This document shows, piece after piece, positions 25,572-34,066 of a stretch of 38,901 nucleotides of DNA. The notes below the pieces were generated by a model. The model did no database searches. It was not told the origin of the DNA and was given only the letters and a program-made list of their open reading frames with translations. The stretch is taken from positions 1 to 38,901 of the forward strand of contig JAJRZD010000127.1 of NCBI GenBank assembly GCA_024275415.1, written 5' to 3'. Position 1 is the first letter of the stretch. Every line of letters starts with the position of its first letter. The translations under genes were made by a program, and so were the position numbers. Origin of the DNA: an archaeon. Its GTDB lineage: Archaea > Asgardarchaeota > Thorarchaeia > Thorarchaeales > Thorarchaeaceae.

Positions 25572-27538
25572 GCTACTATTTCAAGTACACCATCCAAGAC
25601 GAGCATTGTAGCAACGAATTTCATGGCTGCAAAGCTTAGCTTCAGCTTCTTCACTATATCCCCCAGTGGAGTTTTTCCATCACAAAGATTCACGAATTTG
25701 ATGACGATTGGGCCGTAAGGTTTCACATGTTTCTCAGGATCTGGCTCTGATATCTTCTTCAGAATGACACTAGTATCCAAATCGACTTGGAAAGTGATCC
25801 AATCAAACTTCTTCATTATCTGGAGACAGCCGAGAACCTTTTCACGGGGGAGGTCAAGAGAACGCACCAATCCTCCCACAGTCAGTGTGCCATCAATAGC
25901 AGTCTTTACTTCAACAAGAGACCGTCCAACGTCCCTATTGGCAAATGGGAGTCCCCGTCCTGCTTCGCGTGCTCGAACCATATAGTCCAAGCTGATAGGA
26001 ACCAGTGGGATTTCACCGAGTACGTTGAAGACGGATGTTTCAAAGACGGTCATATCCCCATTCCAATCAGCCCAAATTTCATGGAACATATCTTCAATCT
26101 CAACTAGAAGGCCAGCCATCTTCTGACGGTATAATTCTTCTTCATTGTCATTTGTCACGATGAGAGCAAGTACGAAATGCTTTGATTTTTCCACCATGAC
26201 AAGATTCCCTTCATGCTCGATGGTTTCCAAGGCATCAGTGGCGTCTGTGGTTCCTTCTGCGGATGGGTCGATTCCACCAAAGGAATCAAGAGCAGAAATC
26301 AGGGATGCTACCGAGTTCACATCAATCATGTTGTCTGAGTAGTCTAGGTGATAGACAACATTGAACATACCATTTTGTTGGATCAGGAGTATCAAGCTTA
26401 TGACTTTGGTTGGCAATTGGATTGGCTCGACTTCAGAAGCTACTGTGCCATCAGAAGAGGACTCGATGGCGGTATCACTGTCGCCTACTTCTGAAGCTAG
26501 CGGGATGCCACTGGGTTCGTGTGAAGAGGGTGCTTCTCGTCCTGTGTCTGACCCGTCCTCCTGATAGGGAACTGTTTCATAACCACTCTGATCATGAGGA
26601 GTCCTAGCAGAATCCATCCCCGCCTTGTCAACATCCTCGGTCTTTCGGCGAACGGTAATCATCTCACTGATTGGTCGATCGGGGAGTTGAACCCCTACGG
26701 TCTTTGCAGCCACTTCCAACATGAAGCGGATGAACTCCTCTCGTCGGGATTTGTTCGTTGCGACCATGGGAAATGTAGGAGCTCCTAGAAGTCGTTTGAT
26801 CTTCTCAGCTCTCATTGATTCAGGGAGATCCTGCTTATTTGCCACAATGAACAAGGGGACTGCCGGAGCCTCTTTCTTGATATTCCTGAGAAGCGTCTTG
26901 GTCTGCATCACATTTCGAAAAGAGCTATCAGTGATGAGGAATATCACATCGGTTCCCTGGAAATAGAAGCTCCAGAGGTCTTGAAAGACTGCCTGTCCTG
27001 CAAAGTCCCAGATTGTAACCAAAAAAGTGCCGAACTGAATTGTTTCAGACGAGTCCACTGCAACATTGATTGTAGGCACATACCCACCGGGAGCTGGCTC
27101 CCTCCCAAAAAGGAGGCGAAGCAGAGTACTCTTCCCGACACCACCACTTCCAACGAAGGAAATCTTGAAACGGGTGAAAATGAGCTCACCAAGGATGTCC
27201 TCAATGTTGTCCTTGATATAGCTCATCGAGTTGCCTCTCAGCGCGGTGGCGACACGTGCAGAGCCTTCACGAATCTTGTATTGAATCACACGATCCTCAT
27301 CCCGTCCATCAGTGACGAATAGAAGAAGCAGGTCATCACTGACTGGAGCGTGAAATACCTTATGAACCTCGCTCACGAAGACAGGTGTGTCAGGGGACAG
27401 ACCTTCTGTGGTATGTAAGTCGTGGTATCCCCGTAGGAATTCTTGGATGTCCTCCTGCCCGAACTCGATCTTCCAGAACCTTGACCTCACCACAATGTCC
27501 CCAGTTTCAGTTTCTATCAGTATGACATTATGGATCAT
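25568..27538 (-). CDS. Ras/Arf-type GTPase flanked by longin-like domains, with C-terminal winged helices
   Basis: A 656-residue multidomain protein. An N-terminal longin/roadblock-like alpha-beta domain (about 1-115) is followed by a small GTPase (about 122-285) with all G motifs: G-S-G-G-V-G-K-S-T (130-138), T156, W-D-F-A-G-Q (177-182), N-K-Q-D (234-237) and A-T-N-K-S (260-264). An acidic disordered linker (about 300-375) leads to a second longin-like domain (about 378-520). Two tandem winged-helix-like modules end the protein (about 540-597 and 610-656). Full G motifs argue for an active GTPase switch. The upstream neighbour shares the longin plus tandem winged-helix layout without the GTPase, so it is a likely partner. 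Such longin-GTPase links recall eukaryotic trafficking GTPase regulators. Confidence 0.85.
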   Translation of the reverse strand: MIHNVILIETETGDIVVRSRFWKIEFGQEDIQEFLRGYHDLHTTEGLSPDTPVFVSEVHKVFHAPVSDDLLLLFVTDGRDEDRVIQYKIREGSARVATALRGNSMSYIKDNIEDILGELIFTRFKISFVGSGGVGKSTLLRLLFGREPAPGGYVPTINVAVDSSETIQFGTFLVTIWDFAGQAVFQDLWSFYFQGTDVIFLITDSSFRNVMQTKTLLRNIKKEAPAVPLFIVANKQDLPESMRAEKIKRLLGAPTFPMVATNKSRREEFIRFMLEVAAKTVGVQLPDRPISEMITVRRKTEDVDKAGMDSARTPHDQSGYETVPYQEDGSDTGREAPSSHEPSGIPLASEVGDSDTAIESSSDGTVASEVEPIQLPTKVISLILLIQQNGMFNVVYHLDYSDNMIDVNSVASLISALDSFGGIDPSAEGTTDATDALETIEHEGNLVMVEKSKHFVLALIVTNDNEEELYRQKMAGLLVEIEDMFHEIWADWNGDMTVFETSVFNVLGEIPLVPISLDYMVRAREAGRGLPFANRDVGRSLVEVKTAIDGTLTVGGLVRSLDLPREKVLGCLQIMKKFDWITFQVDLDTSVILKKISEPDPEKHVKPYGPIVIKFVNLCDGKTPLGDIVKKLKLSFAAMKFVATMLVLDGVLEIVA

Positions 27539-27655
27539 TCATTGTTCACCTATCTTCTTGGATTCGATTGCGCTCAAAACGTATATTCAACTGTTCTAGT
27601 AAAACTATCCTAATAATCCACAAGATAGACTATGAAGCTTTGGTCGATGTACCTT

Positions 27656-29341
27656 TCACTCCAGGATCACAATTCCTTTTGAATACAGGTCTGAAATCAC
27701 AGAAATAAGCACACTCTGCTGAATTCCAACTTCCTCACTAATCTCCATAACCGTGTGTTTCCCGTCCATCATTGCCGTAATCTTATCTATATGTGAATAG
27801 AGTTTACGAAGGGATTCATTGACCTCGCCCACCAGCCTCGGCGTATCAGAAGGGTCTAGGTTCAGCTTCAGACCGATGCAGCCCATTGCCTTGAGAAAGT
27901 GAATTGCTCCCAATGTCATATTGGGACCACTGCCAGATGATAGACGTTGGATCTCAATCGAGCCGTCAAGACTCCCCCAGACAGCCTGTAGGAAATCCCG
28001 AACCTCCCTCGATTCAAAGCGATTCCAATCGGGCTCGTGTATCCGCACAGGACACATCTTGCCAGGAATCTCTTCTGGCGGGAGTGTTGCAAGGATCTTG
28101 AGCGTGAACGGAGGTGAAGAATATGGATCCTCTGAACTCTCGACGAACTCAGGAGATTCGTCTTTCCAGAGATCCGGAAGGAACGAGAATTGTCGGCGGA
28201 GTGACTCTACATCATCGACGACCCCAGTGACCAGCGTGAAAATCAGGTCATCGACCTCGATAAGGGCATATACCAAATCCTCGACTTGCACTACTGAGGT
28301 CTTGTCAAACTCTGCACTGCCCATCTTAAAAGAGGTCACTGCTGCAACTATGTTGGGAGCTCTACGATGTGCCTCAGCCTTCGGGACGTAATAATACGTG
28401 AACACAGGGTTACCCGTTGATTTTTTCACAACAAAAAAGGCCTGATGTCCCGTAGGTCCTGCTGGGATAATCGCACTTTCATCTGTTGGTTGTGTGTCAA
28501 TTGAGGCGTCCATGGGCCATCGTTCCAATGCCAGATCAGGATGCATATCAGTCAACCCCATTATCGCCAAGACTGATACCAACAGGTAAGAAGCGTCCTT
28601 GGAAACTGAATCACAGAGTTCGATTTGGAGATCCGTTTCATACCTCCTTGCGTGTTCCAGTTCGTCGTCAGAACCAGGAGCAATAAGGATCGGGACTGAA
28701 ATCTTCGACCTGATACCTTCCACAATCCCCTCAATGACTGACCTGTCAGGTAGAGGCCTCCCAAGAACAAGTATAACTCCTGCGGGATTGTCTTCTACAG
28801 CAATATCTGGGTCAGACACAACTGCTGAGAATGTGTACTTGGCAGCCCTGATATTGTAGGGTCCGATGGCAATATGACCGTGAACCTTCATGTGCTTCTC
28901 AATATTGCTTAGAGCACCACCGGTGATGTTCTCAAAGGACGGCTCTTTATCCGAGATGAAGACCAGATAGAGACCTCTCCTCAATAGGTCGCCAGCCGTA
29001 CTAGAAAAGGTCTTTCTGATCTCACGCATTCCATGTTCCTTTGCAAGATGAGTGAGGCGCGAAGCCAGCTCCGCCACCTGACGTTTTTCTTCTTCAGAGA
29101 ACAAAGAAGTACTGGATACGACAACAAGGAGAGCCTTACCAGCGACCAAGTGGAGACAGACTCCTCGACCATCTTCTAGTTCGAAGACATGGCCGTTCTC
29201 AAATGCCAGCTCCTGAAGTAGCCCAAAATACGACTCGATAATAGGTTGTATAGGGAAACTCTCTGTGTCATTATCCACAAACGAGACCGATGCCCATGGC
29301 TTAGCACCTACTAAGTCGTATAGTATCGATCTCTCTATCAA
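27656..29341 (-). CDS. Longin-like / tandem winged-helix protein, partner of the GTPase
   Basis: A 561-residue protein with a TTG start at 29341, supported by a G-rich ribosome site (GGGGT) about 7 bases upstream on the minus strand. It has longin-like alpha-beta regions at about 15-110 and 297-395, a less clear alpha-beta region (120-265) and a flexible acidic stretch (about 395-410). Two winged-helix-like modules end it (about 445-493 and 516-561). The last module's D-G-K-H-T-V-M-E-I-S-E-E-V matches D-G-K-T-P-L-G-D-I-V-K-K-L at the end of the downstream GTPase. There is no GTPase motif. It is 117 bp upstream of the GTPase gene on the same strand and 50 bp downstream of the cytosine methyltransferase gene. 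Confidence 0.72.
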   Translation of the reverse strand: MIERSILYDLVGAKPWASVSFVDNDTESFPIQPIIESYFGLLQELAFENGHVFELEDGRGVCLHLVAGKALLVVVSSTSLFSEEEKRQVAELASRLTHLAKEHGMREIRKTFSSTAGDLLRRGLYLVFISDKEPSFENITGGALSNIEKHMKVHGHIAIGPYNIRAAKYTFSAVVSDPDIAVEDNPAGVILVLGRPLPDRSVIEGIVEGIRSKISVPILIAPGSDDELEHARRYETDLQIELCDSVSKDASYLLVSVLAIMGLTDMHPDLALERWPMDASIDTQPTDESAIIPAGPTGHQAFFVVKKSTGNPVFTYYYVPKAEAHRRAPNIVAAVTSFKMGSAEFDKTSVVQVEDLVYALIEVDDLIFTLVTGVVDDVESLRRQFSFLPDLWKDESPEFVESSEDPYSSPPFTLKILATLPPEEIPGKMCPVRIHEPDWNRFESREVRDFLQAVWGSLDGSIEIQRLSSGSGPNMTLGAIHFLKAMGCIGLKLNLDPSDTPRLVGEVNESLRKLYSHIDKITAMMDGKHTVMEISEEVGIQQSVLISVISDLYSKGIVILE

Positions 29342-29391
29342 GCTGGCTACCCCGTTGCGCTGCGTTGGTTCTATGAAGACAACACCCTAAA

Positions 29392-30639
29392 TCAACTTTC
29401 TCTTACCTGCTTCCGCAGGAATTCTTCAAAAGTGATATGGCCTCGCATAAAGCGCTGGTAGTTGCTCTGAATCCATTGTACGTCGTATGGCATCTCGTGA
29501 CATCCTTCACCCGACGCTATCTCCGGCAGATCCGAGATTGCCTCACCGACCGAGATAGGATCCATCCTGTCGTCGTCTTCCCTTTGCGAAGCCGGATCAT
29601 TCCTTCGACGGTCTTTGATAGCACTGAACATTGGTCGGGGCGGTTCGAGATAGTCACTAGTCCTGCTAGCAATGATGAATATCCGTCTTCTACGCTGAGG
29701 AACACCGTACTCTTCGGCTCCCAACTGGAACCACTGAGGCAAATATCCAATCTCTCTGAGAGAGGATAGAATCCTATCTAAAGCTGCGCCCTTGTTTCGA
29801 ATTCGGAGACCTGTCACGTTCTCAATCAACACAAACTCAGGACACAGAGATTCCACCATCCTGAACATAGAGAGTATGAGATTGTTCCGGGGATCCTCTT
29901 TGTCCCATTTTCCAGCCATCGAAAAACCCTGACAAGGAGGACCTCCAGCAAGAAGTTGCAATGTCCGTCCTCCAAGATGCGACTCAACCTGTGCAATGAA
30001 TTCCTCTATTTCATGGGCTTTGCTGAAGTCCACATCAATAACCGTTGTCCCCTCATGGTTTGCAGTATAGGTCGCTCGCATGTGAGGCTCTTTCTCTCCA
30101 GCAATGATGACCTCATGCCCTGACTCTCGAAGCCCGCATGACAATCCACCGGCTCCTGAGAACACATCGACACATAACCCGGGTTTTACAAGTCCACCTA
30201 TAGCACGTGCAAGCAATGGTGGGACTGCATTGCCAATCTGTTTGTACATGGACGAGTTACTTCCTAGGAACCTGTAGTCGTCAGGAAATGACTGCAACCT
30301 GGCTGCCTCCCTGAACGAGATTAGACGGTCCTGAGCTGGGTGGATGAACGTGCCATTGCCGGGGCGATTGAAGTAAGTATTAATCGTATAGCTCGGAAGA
30401 TCAGGCCGGAGTCGTCCATAATAGGTCGTGCGTCCGCCCGTACTACGAATCCGCATGACGCGAGCTGACCTCTGTGCAACAGACAAGGGGATGTCCTGCC
30501 AGTTCCCTCCGGGACGAATTGAGCGCACCATTTGGACATCAAGCTCACTAAGATTAGCCGAAACATGATTGTAGAGCACTGTAGACTCGTTTCTTGTCTT
30601 CTGCGACTTGTTAGTGAGCATCATCATCAGATACCACAC
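29392..30639 (-). CDS. Circularly permuted DNA cytosine-5 methyltransferase
   Basis: Transfers methyl from S-adenosylmethionine to C5 of cytosine in a specific DNA sequence. All core motifs are present, but in rotated order. R-E-A-A-R-L-Q-S-F-P-D-D-Y (110-122, motif IX) and Y-K-Q-I-G-N-A-V-P-P (132-141, motif X) come first. Then follow V-D-V-F-S-G-A-G-G-L (157-166, motif I), G-G-P-P-C-Q-G-F-S (232-240, motif IV, catalytic C236), E-N-V (273-275, motif VI) and Q-R-R-R-R-I-F-I-I (315-323, motif VIII). Residues before 110 carry segments normally found near the target-recognition region (S-E-L-D, P-G-G-N-W). The start is GTG 30639 with AGGA about 7 bases upstream; Met5-7 are alternatives. It follows the SAVED-like gene by 80 bp. 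Confidence 0.9.
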   Translation of the reverse strand: MWYLMMMLTNKSQKTRNESTVLYNHVSANLSELDVQMVRSIRPGGNWQDIPLSVAQRSARVMRIRSTGGRTTYYGRLRPDLPSYTINTYFNRPGNGTFIHPAQDRLISFREAARLQSFPDDYRFLGSNSSMYKQIGNAVPPLLARAIGGLVKPGLCVDVFSGAGGLSCGLRESGHEVIIAGEKEPHMRATYTANHEGTTVIDVDFSKAHEIEEFIAQVESHLGGRTLQLLAGGPPCQGFSMAGKWDKEDPRNNLILSMFRMVESLCPEFVLIENVTGLRIRNKGAALDRILSSLREIGYLPQWFQLGAEEYGVPQRRRRIFIIASRTSDYLEPPRPMFSAIKDRRRNDPASQREDDDRMDPISVGEAISDLPEIASGEGCHEMPYDVQWIQSNYQRFMRGHITFEEFLRKQVRES

Positions 30640-30719
30640 AACATAGTTTCCTGCATGAAAAGATTTCCTCGATTACTTTCAATGTTACTTAGAGAGAGGA
30701 TTCGACTTTTGATAAGGGG

Positions 30720-31187
30720 TCACAATGAACGCCTAAAGCGATTCATGTCGGGAATGTCAAGAAGGGTATAACCACTCCCATCCCAATGTAAGATACGATA
30801 CTCGGTGCTATGCCCGAGCATTGAGCCGATTATGAATGCTGCAGAAACAGGACAGGCAAGCACAACGGCAAGTGAATGACCTCCAACGCTCTTCCCTACC
30901 TTATGGATCAGGACAGCAGCTCCCTCAGACCATTGTGTGATTTCTGACGGTTTAAGCTGTTTCGGGACTCCAATCTCGCCCACGATACAGTATCCTGCAA
31001 GAGTGACATCTCGCTTTGTGTCATGACTGAAATTGACCACGATCGCAGGGGGACGACTGTCCAAGTCTGAATAGTTGAAAGGAACTAAAACCCCCGTTTT
31101 CAACCGTTTGGCAAGTCCACTGAATCTAGTCTTGAATGTATATATGCTATTCATGATAGAAAGAATGATAGTAATAGCATCAGGCAT
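30720..31187 (-). CDS. SAVED/CARF-like small protein A
   Basis: A 155-residue protein. Residues about 47-145 resemble the C-terminal half of SAVED sensor domains: a first strand (A-I-V-V-N-F-S), a middle beta-alpha unit, then S-L-A-V-V-L-A-C-P-V-S-A-A-F-I-I-G-S-M-L-G-H and Y-R-I-L-H-W-D-G-S-G-Y, the 'P-x-x-x-A-x-x-x-G-x-x-L' helix followed by the 'Y...D...Y' strand. SAVED domains bind cyclic oligonucleotides in CBASS and type III CRISPR accessory proteins, normally as two fused CARF-like halves with an effector; here only one half-size unit and no effector are seen. It is paralogous to the divergent gene at 31340-31804. The start (ATG 31187) is not firmly fixed; Met12 is an alternative. Confidence 0.6.
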   Translation of the reverse strand: MPDAITIILSIMNSIYTFKTRFSGLAKRLKTGVLVPFNYSDLDSRPPAIVVNFSHDTKRDVTLAGYCIVGEIGVPKQLKPSEITQWSEGAAVLIHKVGKSVGGHSLAVVLACPVSAAFIIGSMLGHSTEYRILHWDGSGYTLLDIPDMNRFRRSL

Positions 31188-31248
31188 ATCCCACTAAACT
31201 CCTCATGACAGTGAGATATTCCTTCTCATTAATCTTTTTCTGAACAGC

Positions 31249-31264
31249 TCACATGGGAATGTGA
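31249..31264. promoter_or_regulatory. Inverted repeat in the divergent promoter between the two SAVED-like genes
   Basis: TCACAT-GGGA-ATGTGA, perfect 6-bp arms with a 4-base centre, lies in the 152-bp region shared by both genes, so one bound regulator could control both directions. Confidence 0.4.
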
Positions 31265-31339
31265 AGGCGGAAAGTGAAAATCTGTGTCCGGTATCTCCAT
31301 AAGGAAGAAAGCTGATTCAGCATTGACGGAGATACACCG

Positions 31340-31804
31340 ATGTCAAATGATCTTGAACAAGAAAAAGAGAAGATAAAGATAGGACATTTGGAAGTAACGG
31401 GTCTCTCATCCCTTGTTACCTCACTTTCCGATGAAAAGGAATCATCAACTCTGTTGGACACCAATGCGGAGGTTGTAATAGGTGTGAGCCTGTCCAGACC
31501 AGTGCTTCAAGATCTCGAAAGAGAAGGATACAGCGTAATTGCTGACATTGGACCTCCTCGTCAGATAGAAATATCAGAAATGACTGGGCTTGCAGAGGAC
31601 GTAGCAATCATAATAGACAAGCTGAGAAGGATGGTAAAATGCAAAAGCATTACCTTGGTGTTATCATGTCCCACTGCTGTTGCCTTCATGATTGGCAGCT
31701 TGCTAGGACATCAGTTCACTTATCGCCTGTTGCATTGGGACAATGGATATGTACGTGTGCCAGACTATGGCATCAAACGTTACAGGAAAGAAATCAAAGG
31801 ATAG
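31340..31804 (+). CDS. SAVED/CARF-like small protein B
   Basis: A 154-residue paralog of the divergent protein A. Both share C-P-x3-A-F-x-I-G-S-x-L-G-H-x3-Y-R-x-L-H-W-D (residues 110-134 here, 112-136 in A), and the upstream strand-helix units also align (V-I-A-D-I-G-P-P-R-Q-I here, V-G-E-I-G-V-P-K-Q-L in A). The N-terminal 40 residues are charged and unrelated. GGAG 8 bases before ATG 31340 supports the start. The gene ends 41 bp from the stop of the convergent adenine methyltransferase. A role as half of a ligand-binding heterodimer with A is plausible but unproven; no nucleotidyltransferase is in the window. Confidence 0.6.
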   Translation: MSNDLEQEKEKIKIGHLEVTGLSSLVTSLSDEKESSTLLDTNAEVVIGVSLSRPVLQDLEREGYSVIADIGPPRQIEISEMTGLAEDVAIIIDKLRRMVKCKSITLVLSCPTAVAFMIGSLLGHQFTYRLLHWDNGYVRVPDYGIKRYRKEIKG

Positions 31805-31845
31805 TAGTAACGTTCACTTCAGAACGAACAGCCAATAGAACGGGA

Positions 31846-34035
31846 TTACATTAGTTCTTGGATTTCCTTAACCGTGTTCTTGTCATTCTTACGATAAGCC
31901 AAGACCTTCGAAGCCTCGTTCCTATTGAAACCATAGAGGGACAATACCAACGCCTCAATCATGGGATGTGAGTGGTTAGAGGGTTTTCGAATGGCACCCA
32001 CAAGAGATGCTATGTGAGTCGCCCGTTCCTCATTGTTCTCAACAAACGGGTCAGCAACTGGTAAACTAGCAAGCTCACGATTAGAAACGTGGTTGTTCGA
32101 GCTTGCAATGGTGAATCTCCAGTTAAGCAGCTCCGAGTTCAGCACACCCATAAGGTAATACAACACCCAGTCAGGAGTGCCATTCTGTAGAACAATATAG
32201 TTGCAAGAGTTTGCCAGCACTATTCGGGGCTTGACGGGAGCGAACTTCAGCCGCCAGTGATTCTGTTGGTTTGACACCTGCTGACAGGCAATCCTCAGTG
32301 ATGTGATATGCTTCATTCGGGACGAGTTCCTCTTTGAGGAATAGAAGGCATTGTAATCGACATGTTCAGAGTTATCACGGAACTTTCCTGACAAAGCGTA
32401 CCGACCAATACCAGAGCCTCGGAGCAACAGATAAGAACCGGATCCCTTGTGAATGAATTGTTTGTCAAGTGTCAAATCCAATTCGCCTCGATGGTTCCTG
32501 AGCCAATGATAACTTGAAAGGGGGGCGTGCTTGTGCATCTTCCGAAGCAGTTTCCAGTCATGGGAATCGACCCGGGGGATTGCGTAGGATTCACCAAAGA
32601 CACGTTTGATGTCTTGCAGTTTCAACCGGTACGATCTTGTACCATGTTTCACACCTGACGAGCCCATGCCAAACTGTACCTTGAATGCCCTTGTTGTGCC
32701 TGTTCTCTGGACATGACCTATGCAGACAGATTGCGTGACTTGCTCGAACAGACGGGCGGACTCTGGGAACTCTGTGATAGTCAGTATACAGTTGTTGACG
32801 AGCAGATCCTTTCGTAACTTGGATGCGGATGCGTCAGCAAGAAGAGTGGATGGCACGATGAATCCAATCTCACCGTTTTCCCGTGTGAGCATCAACGCCC
32901 TTTCGATGAAGAGATGATATGTGTTGATGGAGGCTGAAATGCTTGAAGCATACTCTCCAGACCGTCTGAAATAGAGCAGGTCTTCTTGCATCTGGAGCTT
33001 GTGATCCTCATACTCGTCCATATTGATGATTCTTGAACCAGCCCGTAGCTTGGTTCGCATAAACTCAGCTCTATTGGGTTTCAATCTGGAGTATGGTGGA
33101 TTGAACAACAGGATATCGAACCCACCCCTTTCGAGTTGCTCGCTAAACTCATCCTTCCATTCGAACGGAGTTCTTGAACGCGGCTCTGCAAAGAACCTCT
33201 CATGAGACCCTGTGACTCTCCAGCCTCTGAGATTGATCAGTGAATTGCCTACTCTGAACTGTTCATCCCGGATAGCACGGTGGGATGCCAGAGAAAGGGA
33301 GGTCTTGGCAATTTCCAATGCGGCCGGGTCAATATCAACACCACAGATGTTCTCGGATATTCGGGTCAATGCTTCTGAGGTTGCTTGAGGAGAGAGAAGT
33401 GACGAGAGCGAATCCCTGATTGCCTCGAATGCAGCAACTAGGAAGATACCTGAGCCACAGCAGGGATCTAGAACCGACAGGTCATCAAATCCTGACAGGG
33501 AGTGAGCTTGATTGTGACCTATCCGGCTCAAGTATGAACCGACGGTCTGACGAGCAATAAACCGGGCAATAAGAGCAGGGGTGTAGAAGATGCCCCGTAA
33601 TCGTTTCTCCAGAAACCCCGTGCTCCCAGAGCTATAGGTTGTACCTGAGTGGATTAGTCCTAACACTTCAGATAACATAACTGCATCAAGACTGGCGGTG
33701 GTATTAGATTCCGGTTCGAACTCGTCCTGCAGTATCTCCCTAATGACCTTCAACACGAGATCTTTGTCAACGGATTGGCCTTTGGACAGAGAAGACATCT
33801 CACGGATGGCAAGACAGTCAGTCGAGGTCGTAGGTCTCTGCCACGACGTGATGACCGCATTCAATGCAAGCAAACGGGTTGCCTCTAATGCCTCTGGGGA
33901 GGGATCCAAGATTTTCCGGATTGTTTCATGCGATTGCTTGATGAAGTGGACTGCGATGCCTGAAGATGTGTTGAATTCACTGAGCATTGTCGGTTGTATG
34001 ACCATGCCTGAACAAAAAGGATTCTCACATAACAT
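31846..34035 (-). CDS. N6-adenine DNA methyltransferase, Alw26I/Eco31I/Esp3I-like
   Basis: A 729-residue gamma-order m6A methyltransferase. It has a helical N-terminus, R-G-I-F-Y-T-P (147-153), the SAM-binding motif I D-P-C-C-G-S-G-I-F-L (190-199), G-V-D-I-D (232-236) and the catalytic N-P-P-Y (312-315). A C-terminal TaqI-like target-recognition region includes a late V-L-N-S-E-L-L-N-W block common to Eco57I-type enzymes. It most resembles the m6A partner of type IIS systems such as Alw26I/Eco31I, which also need a cytosine-5 methyltransferase because the site is asymmetric; such an enzyme is encoded 1.2 kb away. No endonuclease domain is visible in it. ATG 34035 has GTGAT upstream and follows the 223-residue gene by 31 bp. 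Confidence 0.85.
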   Translation of the reverse strand: MLCENPFCSGMVIQPTMLSEFNTSSGIAVHFIKQSHETIRKILDPSPEALEATRLLALNAVITSWQRPTTSTDCLAIREMSSLSKGQSVDKDLVLKVIREILQDEFEPESNTTASLDAVMLSEVLGLIHSGTTYSSGSTGFLEKRLRGIFYTPALIARFIARQTVGSYLSRIGHNQAHSLSGFDDLSVLDPCCGSGIFLVAAFEAIRDSLSSLLSPQATSEALTRISENICGVDIDPAALEIAKTSLSLASHRAIRDEQFRVGNSLINLRGWRVTGSHERFFAEPRSRTPFEWKDEFSEQLERGGFDILLFNPPYSRLKPNRAEFMRTKLRAGSRIINMDEYEDHKLQMQEDLLYFRRSGEYASSISASINTYHLFIERALMLTRENGEIGFIVPSTLLADASASKLRKDLLVNNCILTITEFPESARLFEQVTQSVCIGHVQRTGTTRAFKVQFGMGSSGVKHGTRSYRLKLQDIKRVFGESYAIPRVDSHDWKLLRKMHKHAPLSSYHWLRNHRGELDLTLDKQFIHKGSGSYLLLRGSGIGRYALSGKFRDNSEHVDYNAFYSSKRNSSRMKHITSLRIACQQVSNQQNHWRLKFAPVKPRIVLANSCNYIVLQNGTPDWVLYYLMGVLNSELLNWRFTIASSNNHVSNRELASLPVADPFVENNEERATHIASLVGAIRKPSNHSHPMIEALVLSLYGFNRNEASKVLAYRKNDKNTVKEIQELM

Positions 34036-34066
34036 GGTCAGTTATCACTAGGATGCGCATTGGCCC

